The notes below the pieces were generated by a model, which saw nothing but the letters and a program-made list of their open reading frames with translations, searched no databases and was not told the origin of the DNA. Below, piece after piece: positions 48,786-61,669 of a stretch of DNA of 64,000 nt. This DNA is from Azadirachta indica (Eukaryota; Streptophyta; Magnoliopsida; Sapindales; Meliaceae). The translations under genes were made by a program, and so were the position numbers. The stretch spans positions 1,743,026-1,807,025 of the forward strand of contig CM040444.1 of NCBI GenBank assembly GCA_022749755.1. Reading direction: 5' to 3'. How positions within the stretch are numbered: the stretch's first letter is position 1; each line of letters begins with the position of its first letter.

Positions 48786-50973
48786 CTATTGAGAAACCCC
48801 ATCAACTGGGAGGATAAAATCGAACAGCTCTTCAAAAAACTCGATCTCAGTTCTGGTGTTGTAAACACCTACGTCCAGCAACAGAAATGTCATGGGCTCA
48901 CACATCGGCCTTATGACATCTACCATCGCTAGGTAAGAATATGCAGATGGGGCTGAATCGTAAACCGTGATCATTCGTCAACTAAAATGAACTGCCCAAG
49001 CCACCCAATGGAAGGAACTAATGCGAATTCGCACATACACCTCATCTACAATCTAGCATGCACGGTGCACAGCATTCTTTCTATCTTCTACGTATTACTC
49101 AAAATCTGACCACGAGTAGAAAGAACCTTCTCAAGCTCTCTTTTAAGATATCCATCTCATGCATACTGCAATGATGTCTGCAATGTGTTCAAACATATAC
49201 AATCACTTTGATAAATTATATAAGACAAAAACAGTCATGAGTAAATAACCAAAGATTGTTAAAATTGGAAGGCCACTTATGAAGAGGTGTATGGATGCAG
49301 CGGTCCATCGTTGCGACACCTGGTCACATATATCCCCTGTTTGTGTGTAAGCAGTGCTATGTACTCGTTTATGTGCTACCACAAAAGCAATTTGTTAGAA
49401 AAAAGAGACAAAATGTTGTGTAGGAATTCTGAAACTCTAATGTATTCAAAACAAGATTCGGAAAATCACTTACAGTGTTCTTGAGCCATTGACCTGCATC
49501 AGCAACGACGCTAATCCAATTCGGAGTCACTGTTTCGGTATGTGACTCAATGCAGGCTTAAGGAATAGACATCCACTGCCTGAACTCCGCATATAACTCC
49601 GTTGGGACATCCCACATAGGATCTATCTTATATCCAAGAGCGTATTATGGCTACTCTCTGAAGGGCCGCGTCTTTTGAACGGGTTCGTATACAGGGTTCA
49701 CTAAGATTGGCTTATCTTTTACTACCAATCATATTGACTGACGTTGACGTAAGGAGGTGCTTCAAGTGCTGCAATGATACGAACTCTTTTTATATTGGGA
49801 CAACGAACGTCTGTCACACAATTGCATTGCATTAGCACACTCAGTAGCTAGGGCTAAAATCCCCAAAAAACAAAGAAATTTGAGTAGAGTTTCCCCTATG
49901 TATTGAAGAATTCCAAAAAACAACAAACCAAAATTATAAATATACTTTATAATATAACAAAGATTGGGGCCTCTGGCACTCTCTCAATAACCCAACAAAG
50001 TCAATAACCCAACCACATATTGATTAGACTATTATAAATACACATTGGATAATAATAAAGATTGGGGCCTTCGTATTAATAATCCAACAACATCTATAAT
50101 AAACTGATAACACAAATACGCAAATAACGATCAATGTATCATACATATATCATTTACTAATAAACTTATAGAAGAACAAACTCAAATTTAGCTCGACGAT
50201 CCAACTCCTTGACCAAAACAGTCAATGTCTCATCTTGTCGACGTAGCAACTCCTCTTGTCGACGTAGAATATCCTCGTGGCAAGACCACATCTTCTCCTG
50301 CCTCTGTGTACAGGCAAGGAAATCGGCACAGAGAGAACAAATCTCTTGCCGAAGATCTAACTCATGATCTGAGGAGCTCGGGACACGTACAGATGCTTGT
50401 GGGTCGTCGCGTATCTGATGGGAGCACTCATGAAATACATCATGGCGAGCCGAAGAATAAGGAAGGTCATCACATTGTAGAACCTTTTCTGACACAATAG
50501 AAGGACCGGCATGCTGCAATTAGAGTTCAGATTGTTAGAAAAGTGTCTATTAGGTGTTGTAAAATAATTCAACAAATACTATTAAAAGTAGAGTTGATAT
50601 TGTAATTTACCTTGTTCCCATTTTTCTTTGGACTCTGCGGAGGTGGCGGTGATGAATGCTGGGCGGCATTCTTATTGCTTCATGCCTTTCCATGAGAAAG
50701 ATCTTACATGAATTTTAGTAGATGTTTACAGGAAAAATAAATAAATAAATAATAATAAATTATTAACATTGTGTTCAAAGTATACCCTTGCTGTCCTTAG
50801 CGATTGCAATGACCTGGCCAGGTCATCTCCCTCCACGTGTTTTAGAAAAAGAGTGTTGGCATAATCATGGCCAAATGCTGCATCTGCTCGCAAATACTGG
50901 GCATATGGTTTTGTCTGCTCCGTCGGATTGGGCCCAGCAAATGGATTACGGCAGGGGCCTAATCAACATTACC
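48786..50973 (-). pseudogene. Ulp1-like (C48) cysteine peptidase gene of the MULE, decayed
   Basis: Ulp1-type peptidases cleave SUMO-like conjugates; many plant MULEs carry a related domain of unknown use. Exon-like pieces on the minus strand: 50973-50766 (open over about 68 codons), about 50695-50606 (Pro-rich, one stop), 50514-50166 (coiled-coil-like RRQEELLRRQDE), about 49720-49490 (ends in DAGQWLKNT with a GTAAGT donor) and 49100-48786, with the catalytic His-Trp context (about 49010) followed by VYDS for the catalytic Asp. Stops and frameshifts interrupt the last two pieces, and the catalytic Cys segment is not recognisable. Exon limits are approximate. Confidence 0.65.
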
Positions 50974-51360
50974 TGAACATATATTATTACCAAACAAAAT
51001 ATATATGTATATATATAAATATATTCAGCTTAAAGAAAAGACATGCAACTTCTGTAAGTAATTCATTTTTATGAAATATATATCGATCTGTGAAAAAAAA
51101 AAAAGCAAACGAAAAAAACGCCTAAAAAGCATATGTTCTGGAAAAAATAAAACCATGTTTCGATTTTGTTCAACGAAGTTGAAGTGATCGAAATTACTAA
51201 TTACATGTGAAACTGAAACTACAAAGTCCTAAATGATCGAAACTACCAATTACATGTTGAAACTGAAACTACAAAATAACATGTGAATGAAACTATATTA
51301 CATGTAGAAATCGAAACTGGAAAATAACATGTGATAGAAACTATCTAGAAAATGCGTGAT

Positions 51361-51450
51361 CCAAACTATATTGAAACAATAGTGCGTGATCGAAACTATA
51401 TTGAAACAACAGTGCGTGATCGAAACTATATGGAAACAGTAATGCGTGAT
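51361..51450. repeat. 30-bp tandem repeat, 3 units, in the MULE
   Basis: Units cgaaactatattgaaacaac plus agtgcgtgat start at 51361, 51391 and 51421 with exact 30-bp spacing. Looser copies of the gatcgaaacta motif extend over about 51180-51560. Confidence 0.9.
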
Positions 51451-52034
51451 TGAAGTTAGCATGTGTGCAAAACTGTTGTGTCCGTGTGTGCGAAACTATA
51501 ATGTGGTATACGAATGTGTGCTAATCTCTTGTGTGCGATTGAAACTATCGATTGTGAATGGAAAAATGGTTGTGCGCGAAACTACCCCTCAAATCAATTC
51601 CACCCAATTTGCAATCAAACAACACTCAAATTTCAATTTTTTTTTTACTAATTTCCTACGAATCATGATTATAAATATGTTTTTCATGCAAATTCATTCA
51701 TAAGTCAGCGGCAAATGCAAAAATAAAATAAGATAAAAAAGAGCACCGTCGTCGTCAAATGTTCTGCCGTCGAAGGAACACGTGAGAAATTTGCCTCTAG
51801 CTCCGAGTTTGGTGACGTCAATGCCTTCTCTTCCTCTCCTACACCTTTGCCAACAGCCGCCATCGATGATTCCCTTCAAAGTTTCGATTACGGTTCAGTT
51901 TCAATTACGAGTTTGGAATTTTACGGCTTTCAATTTGTGAGTTCATATTGGGTTAGGGTTTCTTTTAGGGCAAAATGGTTTGCGTAAATTGTTTCCCTCT
52001 TCTGTTAATTTGGGTCATTAGGTAAAGTTGTGCG

Positions 52035-52128
52035 ACAAAAATTAAGTTGGTCATTTTTCTAAATATAAATGGTCAGTGACCATTTTCAAAAAGAGGTGTG
52101 AACAATATTTATTTTCGTAAATTTTTCT
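52035..52128 (-). repeat. MULE right terminal inverted repeat
   Basis: Inverted counterpart of 44497-44590. The MULE boundary is placed at about 52128 from this match. Confidence 0.75.
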
Positions 52129-52780
52129 TAAAATTATTATTAATTGTTTGGTTGTCAACCATGTCTTTTAAGAAAAATGAAAGTAATGAAACTAAAGAAA
52201 TGTCATCCATAAGTCCAAAAAATACAAACTAACATGTCGTTTTCGGTCCTTTCTTTCAGTTTCTCATTGACCAAACAAAATAATAAGCCTAAAAAAATCA
52301 CCAAAAAAGAAAACACAATTACAGTTTAATATAATGTTTTTAATACATGAAAGAAATTACCAAGAAACAAAGTTTTTCTTCTCTCTTTACCTCCTATTTC
52401 CAAGAAAGATAAAAGGAGCTCAAAGCTTTCTTTATTCTCGATTTGGATATTGTAGAATTATAAACTCAATCTTATCAGCGTTTCCAAAATCCTACTTTAA
52501 ACATGCTTTCTTTTCTCTAGTTTTGCTTCTCAGCAACCTAACGGATATATCAAAAGCTGGAAACAGAGGAATCATTTTAATACTATATAATCCTGATCAT
52601 CTCTTGCTATCGTTTTCTTAGTGGGCTAACAAAATTTAAGGATGCAATTAATGGGAAATCACATATTATACAGTTCTTTGCTTAGTGTATGCAGTTCTTT
52701 GCTTTTTATCCAAACAGAGCATTTTCTGATAAACAGGGAATATAGGAAGGAAAAACAAATTTGACTGTCTACTTACAGAT
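52129..52780. other. TNL2 3' region
   Basis: Lies downstream (minus-strand sense) of the last recognised TNL2 exon, whose end has a GTAAGT donor, so a further small 3' exon or the 3' UTR may be here. No domain is visible. The 95-codon plus-strand frame at 52334-52621 has no supporting feature. Confidence 0.45.
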
Positions 52781-55700
52781 TAAGAAATCGTTCCTCATCA
52801 TTGGCTTCAGCTTCTTCAGCATAGTCGGTAAGGCTTTGCTTTGACGTTGTGGCTACATCCATTCCTTCTGTAGTATTTTTGAACTCTTCAACGTCACTAA
52901 CATAAATTGGCTAAATACCACACATCTTCACCTCTACTCCTGGAAGCGATTCAGGCATAAGCCGAAATGATAACTCAACGTGATTAGATCCGAAATTCCA
53001 ACCTTGTTCAAGCAACCGTAGATTTGATAAATACAGTAGCCAAAGATTGTCAGATACGAGATCTCTTGATACAATCATTAAGTCAAAACACTTAGGATCT
53101 TTTCTTTTATCAGCTTTAATATAGCAGGAAAGAATATGCGTGAAACAAGTGCCTCTGTCCATTGGCATATGTTCGTCGACGTGAAAAACACAGGAAAAAG
53201 CATACCCGACCAAATTATTCCAATCATCATAAAAATCCAGTGGCCTTATCATTTTTACCGAAGAACCCTTATTCTGTTATCTGAACCACTTTGGAATCTT
53301 ACTTCCAGGAACAACAATGCTAATCTCTGATCGATCTGCTGCTGCCTGATTTAGAAAATTAAAAGGACAGAGAGAATTAACATACTGTAACATTGCGATT
53401 TTAGTACAGTGGAAACAGAGTAAGAGACTGACCTCCAAATACTCTTTTAGCAGTGGCGACTCAGAATCGCTGTTGCCAAAGAGTTTGAAACATCTTGCAG
53501 AATTAATATGCAGCAAGCTCGATTTGTACGATTTCAATGCATCTGATACTCGCTCCAAAGAAGCACAACCTGCTAGGTGGACACTGCATACGTAGGATGG
53601 AAGTTCTGGTAGAGATTTGAGCCTCTCGCAATAATTCAACTTGAGAAATTCAAGCTTAGAAAGACACTTAATTTCAGGTAATGAAACAAAATTATTTTTG
53701 CTTAGATTTAATTCCTGTAATGACAATAAGTGGCCAATATCTTTTGGGATTGCACCTTCCTCCAAATTGCAGTCACTGAGATCCAATTTCGTTAAAGAGG
53801 ACAAACTTGATAAAGACGGCAACACCAAACCCAGGGGACCTAAACTTTTTCTTTCCATCCGCGAAAACCATGATGTTGAAGCTGGTGTTCCTTGCAACCA
53901 GACAAAGACAATTCTTTAAGATTCTTCATAAGAAAAATGGACGATGGTGGTTGTCTTATTGCTGTTCCACTTATATCAAGCTTTTCTAAGCTTTCTACTT
54001 CTCCCAGGTTCTCTGGCACATTTTGAAGACTGGAACAACCAGACAACTCAAGAGTCTTAAGGCATTTTAGACCATTGATTATAGCACTTGGGAGACTCTT
54101 GAGCTTCTTACAATCTTTCAAACTCAACAAAAAAAGTTCTGGCAGACTTTCAAACGACATTGGCAATTCTTTAATATCAGTTTCATCCAAAAGAAGCTCT
54201 GATAGACATTTCATATTTCCTCCAATCTCTGGAAAATTCCTCAATTTCGAGCAACCGGAAAGTGCAAGTTTTCTCAGAGAAACCATATTAATAGGGCTTG
54301 GAAGAGATGTAAGACTTGTACAATGTTTCAAATTCAATTCAATAAGCTTCTTATGAGCAAGCAAAGATGGGTGTATCTCACGCAACCTTTTACAATCTTC
54401 AAGATCCAGTTTCTCTAAATTTGGTACTCCGGTGAAGTTCGGTGTCCTTATCAAGTTCCACGAGTGACTGAGCCTCATGGATTTCAAATTGTTTAAATGC
54501 TGTTGAAAACAAAAAGGAGATAAAAAGTCTTTTAGTAATTTTACTCATTGGAGACAAATGGACAAAATTATCAACAATAATACGCTGAAAACAAAATCAA
54601 TCTTACCTTGATTCCAGTCCAAATTTGTTCAATGCTACTCCAACAGATACGAAGTTTAACAAGTTTATGTGGATTGAACTTCGATGGCAAAGACTTTAGA
54701 GGATATCCTCTCCATTCAAGAAATCTCAACTCATTTGGGAGGCATTCAAGGCCTTCTGGAAGTTTCATAGAAGGGATTTTGAGTAGTCTTAGATTGGTCA
54801 TTTTCGAAAATGCGCTGACATTCAAATCCGTATATTCTAGGCCACTTGGGTCAACCATGTGCTCACGTTCTTCAAGTGTCTAAAACCAACATTATAGAAT
54901 AAATAAAGAACACAAAATGAAGCATTGATAGAACTATATATATATACATGCTTCCAGTGGTTGTTTACCTTACTTACATATATTGCTTCAATTACTTCGG
55001 TTCTCTAAAATCATGAGTAAATTATAAATGAGGAAGAGGATTCAAAACGATTAATCATGAACTAAAAATGTGTAGTTTCCCATACTTACTGTGTTTTCTG
55101 ACAACACATGACGTATATCTGCTTCCTCCCACAATCTGCTCCGTTTTCCAAGCTCATTTGATTCACTCTTAATAATTTGTATACCCATTTCTTGTAACAA
55201 ATCATGCATTTGTATTATATTATAATCTGAAATAGATATTAGAGATTTTCAATGAGAACAACTATTCCAATTATTGGGTCAAAATCACAAGCCTCCAAAA
55301 TTTTTGCTACATAATCTTTATACTCTCCTTTAAAGAAACACGCGATATCAAGAAATATTTTCTTTTCTGTTTCTTCCAATCCATCAAAACTTATTTGAAG
55401 TATCTTGATAATTTGATTTGTCGAATCTTTGTAGTGCACTTTTCCATTCTTCTATATTTCTACCATAGAGAAACGAACCCAAAACTTTGAGAGCTAATGG
55501 AAGGCCCGCTGCATACTCCATAACAAGTTTAGACAACTGCTCATACTCTTTCATGGGGTGACAAGTTTTAAAGGCTTTTATACAAAAAAGTTGAAGAGCT
55601 TCATCATTACTTAGTACCTCAAGATCATAAACTTCATCCACTCCATGTGCAAGCAATAAATGTTATCTCTCGATGTTATTATGATCCTACTACCTGGGCC

Positions 55701-56812
55701 AAACCAATCATGACTACTGACTAACTTTTCTAGTTGCTCCATCTTAACCACATCATCAATAATGAGAAGGACCTTTCTTCGCTGTAGCCTACTTCTTATC
55801 ATGTTGACACCATCATGAACATTACGGAAGCTACTTTCTGTCAGGTTGAGTAAGTCGAAAATAAGTTGCTTCTGTAATGTGATTAGACCATATTTTTCAG
55901 AAATTTCTCTAACATTAGCAAGAAAACTACTTCCTTCAAACTCAAAAGAAATTAAGTCATAAAGAACTCTTGCTATTATTGTCTTGCCTAGACCACCCAT
56001 CCCACAAATTCCTACCATACGAACATTATAAGACTTGGTATCTAAGAGCAAATTCAACTTCTCCAAGCGTGATTTTATTCCAACAAACTCTCTGTGAAAC
56101 TTAAATTTTGAAGGAATTAGTTTATCTAATATATCTGTAACAATGTCCTTAATAAATTCTGACTCATTCCTGTATATTAAAAAGAATAATAATTTTAATG
56201 TCATAATATGATAATTTAACAATTATCCCATTCCTCATTAAAATAGAAGAATATGTCAAAAGAAAAACAACAATGATTCATTACCTATCCTTTAATTCTT
56301 GTCCAGAGATATTGGCTGCCTCTCTAAGTGCTTCTCTCCACTTCTTCACCTTGTCTATATTCTCTCTAAAAGTTTCCTCACGTGTGGTAAAAGCTTTTTG
56401 AAAAGCACGAGTTTGCTTTCTTACTATAGTAGGTTGCACACTATAAAAAATTGAAAAAATGATTTGTTGATGACTTCTTTTCTTGCATTCAATAATTTTA
56501 ACTAGTTGCATTCAATAATTTTTACTAGTTCATCCAAACACCAAGTGGAATAAGCGTATGTTTTTGAGAAAATAATAACTAAAAACCGTGATTCTTCAAT
56601 TGCTTTAAAAAGTTCAGGTGCAATAGAATTTCCCATCACAAGTTCCTTGTCATCTCTAAACACATTTATTCCTCTTTGATTCAAAGCAGCATACAAATGA
56701 TCGGTGAAGTTTGTACGAGTCTCCTCACCTCTAAAAGCTCAGGAAAACATCATATTTCCATCGAGACAAAAAGGAAGAAGACATTGATGATGATGAGACT
56801 TTTTGGATGCAT
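52781..56812 (-). pseudogene. TNL2: full-architecture TNL, pseudogene with multiple lesions
   Basis: Exons by GT-AG sites: TIR about 56812-56285, NB-ARC 56169-55090, LRR 54879-54607, LRR 54499-53433, C-terminal domain 53345-52781. NB-ARC shows GMGGLGKT, LLIIDD, GSRIIITSRD, GLPLALK and an intact MHDLL; the LRR exon holds about 8-10 repeats of the LxxLxLSGCxxL kind; the last exon is the TNL post-LRR domain (GSKIPKWF). Lesions: extra base near 56733 after the LSF residues; 23-bp tandem duplication 56485-56530; missing base near 55663; about 11-bp deletion near 55415; missing base near 55247; missing base near 53890; stop at 53277-53279; stop at 52911-52913. It is closely related to TNL1 but older in decay. 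Confidence 0.9.
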
Positions 56813-57420
56813 ATGGAAGCAATTTTTTTTACAGCCTTCTATTTCACTTCCTGAAAATTTGAAATAAAATTAGTGACTTTTCTAATAATGAACCATTTCT
56901 CTACAACTATGAATCTTCGTACATTTATATATAACAAGAAGATACTCATCCGTATTGTATATGCAAACAATAAGATTCATTCAATTATTATATGTTCACA
57001 AATCTCCTTTTCAGAGACGTACGAGATCAAGATTCCTTTCTAAAATTTTCTTATTGGTATGTTCTGAATTAATCTCAACTTTTTCTCTAGAACAAAAATA
57101 AACAGATCCATCGTCTTCTAGTAATTAAGGCTTATTTAAAAAGAAATATATACATATATTTAAAAGAAATCCTGAAAACTAAATCATTCATGTTTCAAAT
57201 ATGCAAGAACTTACAGGTTTGAGCTTGTAGTAGCCACTGATGTGTGGGTAAACTTTTGAATTGAATTCCAATATCTAGTATAGGGACTTCAAAGCAAGCA
57301 ATTCTTGTTGTTATGTTTTGTGAATGGAAACCAGAAGAGTTATTGTGTTCTAATAACGTGGAAAAATTGCATCGTTTTCGTTTTCAGTTTGCAAGTATGA
57401 CGAATTAAAGCAAATTAGGT
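56813..57420 (-). promoter_or_regulatory. TNL2 upstream flank, third copy
   Basis: Matches 14554-15180 and 22744-23345. Shared segments include aatatgcaagaacttacagg and gccactgatg. It is the probable ancestral 5' UTR and promoter region. The LINE fragment of TNL1 is absent here, giving an approximate empty site near 57400. Confidence 0.5.
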
Positions 57421-57472
57421 AAAGCTTGTCTAAAAAGCATAATTAATAATAAACAATGACGATGTCCAAATT

Positions 57473-57800
57473 ATTAATAGAAGTCTTAGTCTATTTTATT
57501 GAAGCGAGAAAAAAAGTAATGTTTCCACTAGGAAAATTAATCGAAGTCTTAGTCAATTTTATTAAAGGGAAAAATAAGTAATGTTTCCATTGGAAAAGTA
57601 ACCAGATCCAATTTATTTTTTTTTAAAAAAAAAGAAACAAAATAACAAAGTAATGTTTCCACTGGAAAAATTAATCGAAGTCTTAGTCAATTTTATTAAA
57701 GGGAAAGAAAAAAAGTAATGTGTCCACTAGAAAAATTAATCCAAGTCGTAGTCAATTTTATTAAAGTGAAAAAAAAGTAATGTTTCCACTAGAAAAGTAA
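57473..57800. repeat. About 65-bp tandem repeat, 4 full units plus a partial
   Basis: Units contain aagtcttagtcaattttatt and aagtaatgtttccact. Starts are near 57473, 57537, 57669 and 57735, with a partial unit at about 57644-57669 after an interruption. The TNL1 flank has a single related unit at about 15480-15535, so the expansion is specific to the TNL2 unit. Confidence 0.8.
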
Positions 57801-58735
57801 CCTGGCCCAACTTTGTATTTGAAAAAATATATATTCATTTTTTTAAAAAAAATATTTGTTTATATGAAAATTTGAACTTGGACTTCAGTTTTCAAAATTC
57901 AAAAGACTCAAACAAATAATTAGAATAAAATTATTTAATAAAAATTAATTTGAAATTTAAAAAATTAAAGTCATAATATAATAAATTTATTTCTTTACTT
58001 TTTTTATAAATTTTTTACTATAAAATCAATGAAAAAAAAAAAAAAAAAATAGAATTTAAATTTCTTGTAAAAAACATTTTTGAATACTATGCTTTGCAAA
58101 AACAGATTATGAATACAATTTTTTTGTAAATATTTACAATGTAAAAGATAGTGTTCAATAATTATTCTAAAAAGTGAAAGATTAAAAAAAATTACAGTAT
58201 TGATAAAAAAAATTCTTTATTTTTATATATTTTTTTGCATTAATTTAATTTTATAAAAAAGTTTAAATAAATGTTTTATTAGATAATTTTATTCTCATTA
58301 TTATTTTTAGTTTTTGGAATCATTATTTATTTAATCATCATCTAATATATAAAATATATAATATAGTGTATGTGTAAGTAATTAATGACTAAGTTAGTTT
58401 AATCATGGTTAAAAATATAATTTTTGAGTTTAAGGTCAAGGTTCAAACTTCCATACTTGCAAATATCATGTTTTTTTTAAGAAAAAATTCAAGTTAGGTT
58501 AAAATTCAAACTTTCATATTAAAAAAAAAAAAAAGTTGGGTTGAATTACAATTTTGGCCCAATAAAAATTAAATTTGTTACTGGTAAATATGTAAAATGA
58601 CAAAAAATACTAACAGTCAACAGCAAAATTCTAAAGGGAGGTTAGTGGTAGTTTTAGAACATTAGGGTGATAAGTGGTAAATTGCCATAAATGAGGGAAC
58701 AAGTGGCATTGTCAATTATTTTTATACTATAAAGA
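57801..58735. repeat. Degenerate flank, counterpart of 27776-28730
   Basis: AT-rich with homopolymer runs. About 58560-58715 matches 28500-28730 and contains the empty target site of the 359-bp MITE. No gene supported. Confidence 0.6.
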
Positions 58736-59999
58736 AGAATCTTTTATCCAATGAATGAGTTTCTTTTATATTTTCTTAGTAAGTATTTGTACAAGAATTC
58801 ATTTTAATTCAAAGGAGTATAATAATTAGATTTTGTAGAGTAGGAAACTCGATTACAAACAAATACATTGTTCTAATTCTAAAAATTGGAGATATTTAGA
58901 GATTCGATGGAGATTTTATAAGGGGACTAAAGAATATTTCCGAAGATCTAGAGAATGGCGATTAATTGGAAGATTATGAACTTTAGTGTGCGAAAAGGGT
59001 GAAAGAAATCAGTTGGCGATTGGTGTGTGCTATTTGGAGCTCTGGCCAGTAGCTTGCTTTCTCTCCTCAAGAAATGGGGACTAAGATAGTATTTTTTTTT
59101 TCTTGGTTTGAAGTGTAAATACAATTGAAATCTGAATATGATTGATATATTTGCTTTTTATTTTAAACATTTGAATATAAATTTTAAGTTGTTTATTTTT
59201 ATAAAAATAAAAAATTTGAAACTAGTATGTTAACATATATGCTTTAAAAAATATAAAATTGATATGTTAAATTGTTAACATACATAAATGTTACGTAATA
59301 AATTAAGAGTATTATTGATAAATAAAATAGTTAATTCATTCAAGTATTTGGTATTCCGACAATTTTAACTTGATTACATTCAAAAAATTTTAACAACTTT
59401 TTAGATATAAGTTAGAAAACAAATAATTTTTAAATATTTGAATAAAATTATTCAGACTTAAGTAACCAGAAAAAAAAAAAAACCATAAGTGTCATAATGG
59501 AAAAAATAGTGTATAGTCTGAAAGAAAGAGTCTCATCCTTTCTTTCTCTGTCCGAGAATGAATGAAAATAGAGTGCCTCTCCCCCATTCTCTACCACTAT
59601 CTACCCCAAATACCCTCTTTTCCTCATTTTACCCTACTGTCAACTTCTTATTTGAGGGTTTGCTTATGTGTCATCTGGATATTTTAGAAGCATTTTTGTC
59701 AACCTATGGTCAAAGTAGAATTTCATATATTTTGAGATGATATTTGGAGAATCAAGAGGGAGAGATCCCCAACGACGCACACTATAGTACATATGCCTCT
59801 TCTCTCAACAAATAACAATGTCCTTATCATATTAAAGCTAGACCTGAATCTTTTTAGAGAGTTTTGAAGATCTTCTACAATATTTCTCCAGGTGCTGATA
59901 ATTTTCTCTGTTAGTGATGCGGATCTCTTTTAGTGACCTTTGTTAGCTCTTATTCATCTTTTGCCATATGCCCCTCATTAGTACATGAGCACACATAGA
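58736..59999. repeat. Distal TNL flank, unit C
   Basis: 58736-58790 and 59505-59990 match 29101-29757. The intervening 58790-59500 has no counterpart in unit B and no recognised content. Confidence 0.6.
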
Positions 60000-60540
60000 A
60001 TAAAAATTGAAAGAAGAACAAAAAGTTAAAAAGCAAACAATTGACTTTTTGAAAGAACTATAAAAAGATCATGTTCCTCTAAGAAAGTTTGATCCAACTA
60101 ATTTTACAAGTAAGAGTTTTAATAAGGCAACATTGAGCATATATCGAATAACAATTGAAGGTTGTAAAATCTAAGTATTATGATTAAGTGTCTATTCTTT
60201 ATTGATATTTTTTTTATGGTATTTGAGTTCATGTTTTTATTCATTGGATTCGTTGATGAATTTCACCACCCATTGTTTTTGCATGAAACAAGTGTCATAC
60301 AAGTGTTGTGGTGCTAAGAGTGTGAGAGCCACTAAATTAGTTTTCATTGGTTGTATGCAGTGACATACTTTAGAATATAAGTGCTTGTTTGTATTAAAAT
60401 TAACATCCACCCCACTTCAAAAGTACAAATCTTAAACATGCACTCTCCCGTTGCTTTTTCATCAAATATCTTTCATATTCTTTTACTCTTTCTTATTTGC
60501 ACTTTACTTTCTAATTTTAAATGTCACTCACATCACTTTG

Positions 60541-60925
60541 CTCATTTTTATTAGGGTGGGTAATTTTCCGAGTTAGGATCCGGCGCTTATGTGACGTTCA
60601 GGCCGAGTTTTAAATCCAAGCTTTAAAGCTTGAAACCAAGGTTGAAAAAATTTAGAAACCCAACCCCGACCTACATGACTTAATTAATCATTCAAACAAA
60701 GTTTTATATTTTTTGGACTGGGCTTCAACCTACTCTACCCCGATTAAAATGCATTATCCTAATACCTGCACTTTGCAGAGGCCCCAGCAGAGTTATACCT
60801 GAGTTTCAAAAATAAAAGTTAGGACTCAACTCGATATATACATGTGTGTGTGTGTGTGTACGGGGCCAAGTTTAACCTGGCTTTATCGGGATTGGTCTGG
60901 GCTCGAGTTTTTTTATCCAACATAT
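60541..60925. mobile_element. Candidate insertion, GC-richer, unit C
   Basis: Extra relative to A/B between segments that are adjacent there (the tttgctaccttaaaaat segment follows directly). Composition is less AT-rich, with repeated cgagttt/gggctt motifs, as in plant hAT-type MITEs. Termini and target duplication are not resolved. Confidence 0.4.
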
Positions 60926-61243
60926 TTGCTACCTTAAAAATAGATGTATATTGTTAAATCATTTCTTTCTCTTTTTCTTTTTTTTTTTTTTTATATGTAG
61001 AGCTTTCAATATATTACATAAAAACTGAGACCCTACGTACAATTTAAAATTTAATATAAAATGTCAATTGTGGTCTACGTAGCCCCACAAGGCCACACAG
61101 AATATGGTTAGAATTAAATTTGATTGTGACAATTAAAGTCGCAAAAGTTTATACTAAAATTTTGAGATTTTCTTATAATTTATTTTTGTTAAATTGATTA
61201 GTTTTATTTTTGTAGTTCTAAAGAAATTTTATTTGTAGATTAA

Positions 61244-61669
61244 GAGTCTGTTTAATATAATTTTTTAAATAAAATTTTTTAAAGTAGAGATTTTACCCGC
61301 AAAATTTTTATGAGTATAGTTTTTAATAAAAGTTTATTAATCGTTTAGTTGTCATAAATAACTTTTAAAAAAAATTTAAGTAATTATTTTAATAAAAAAA
61401 TTTTTAATATTTTATTTTAAAGAAATAACGTAAAATTTTTAAAATAAAATAAAAGTATTTTAAATAATTTTACTTTTTAAAAAAAATGGGAAAGCTATAC
61501 TGTTAAAAACCTAAATTTTGAACTTTTTCTAATAGAAGAAAAATAGTTTTTTAATTTCCAAAATTCTTTTTTTTATTGTCAATCAAATGACATTAAAAAA
61601 TTTGAAAAGAGTTTTTATCATTAAAAAAGCTCTTTTGGCCAATGAAAAAGTCAAACTAAATGGATACTC
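61244..61669. mobile_element. Candidate MITE, 426 bp, unit C
   Basis: Starts gagtctgtttaatataatt and its inverted end starts gagtatccatttagtttga, an imperfect inverted repeat of a type common in plant MITEs. Copies A and B lack it between the same flanks. No clear target duplication. Confidence 0.5.

Larger units (their letters stand above)
44497..52128. mobile_element. Mutator-like element (MULE), about 7.6 kb, with transposase and Ulp1-like gene
   Basis: Terminal inverted repeats of about 95 bp: the left end (gggaaatttatgaaaac..., 44497-44590) matches the inverted right end (52035-52128), sharing cattcacacc and catttatattta type segments. Between them are a MuDR-type transposase on the plus strand (45213-47901) and a minus-strand Ulp1-like peptidase gene (48786-50973). 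The two are convergent, as reported for MULEs that carry Ulp1 domains. A 9-bp target duplication could not be resolved. Both genes are broken, so this copy is immobile by itself. Confidence 0.8.

Noticed and set aside
52334..52621. 95-codon plus-strand frame next to TNL2
   Set aside because: Antisense to the TNL2 3' region with no domain or splice evidence.
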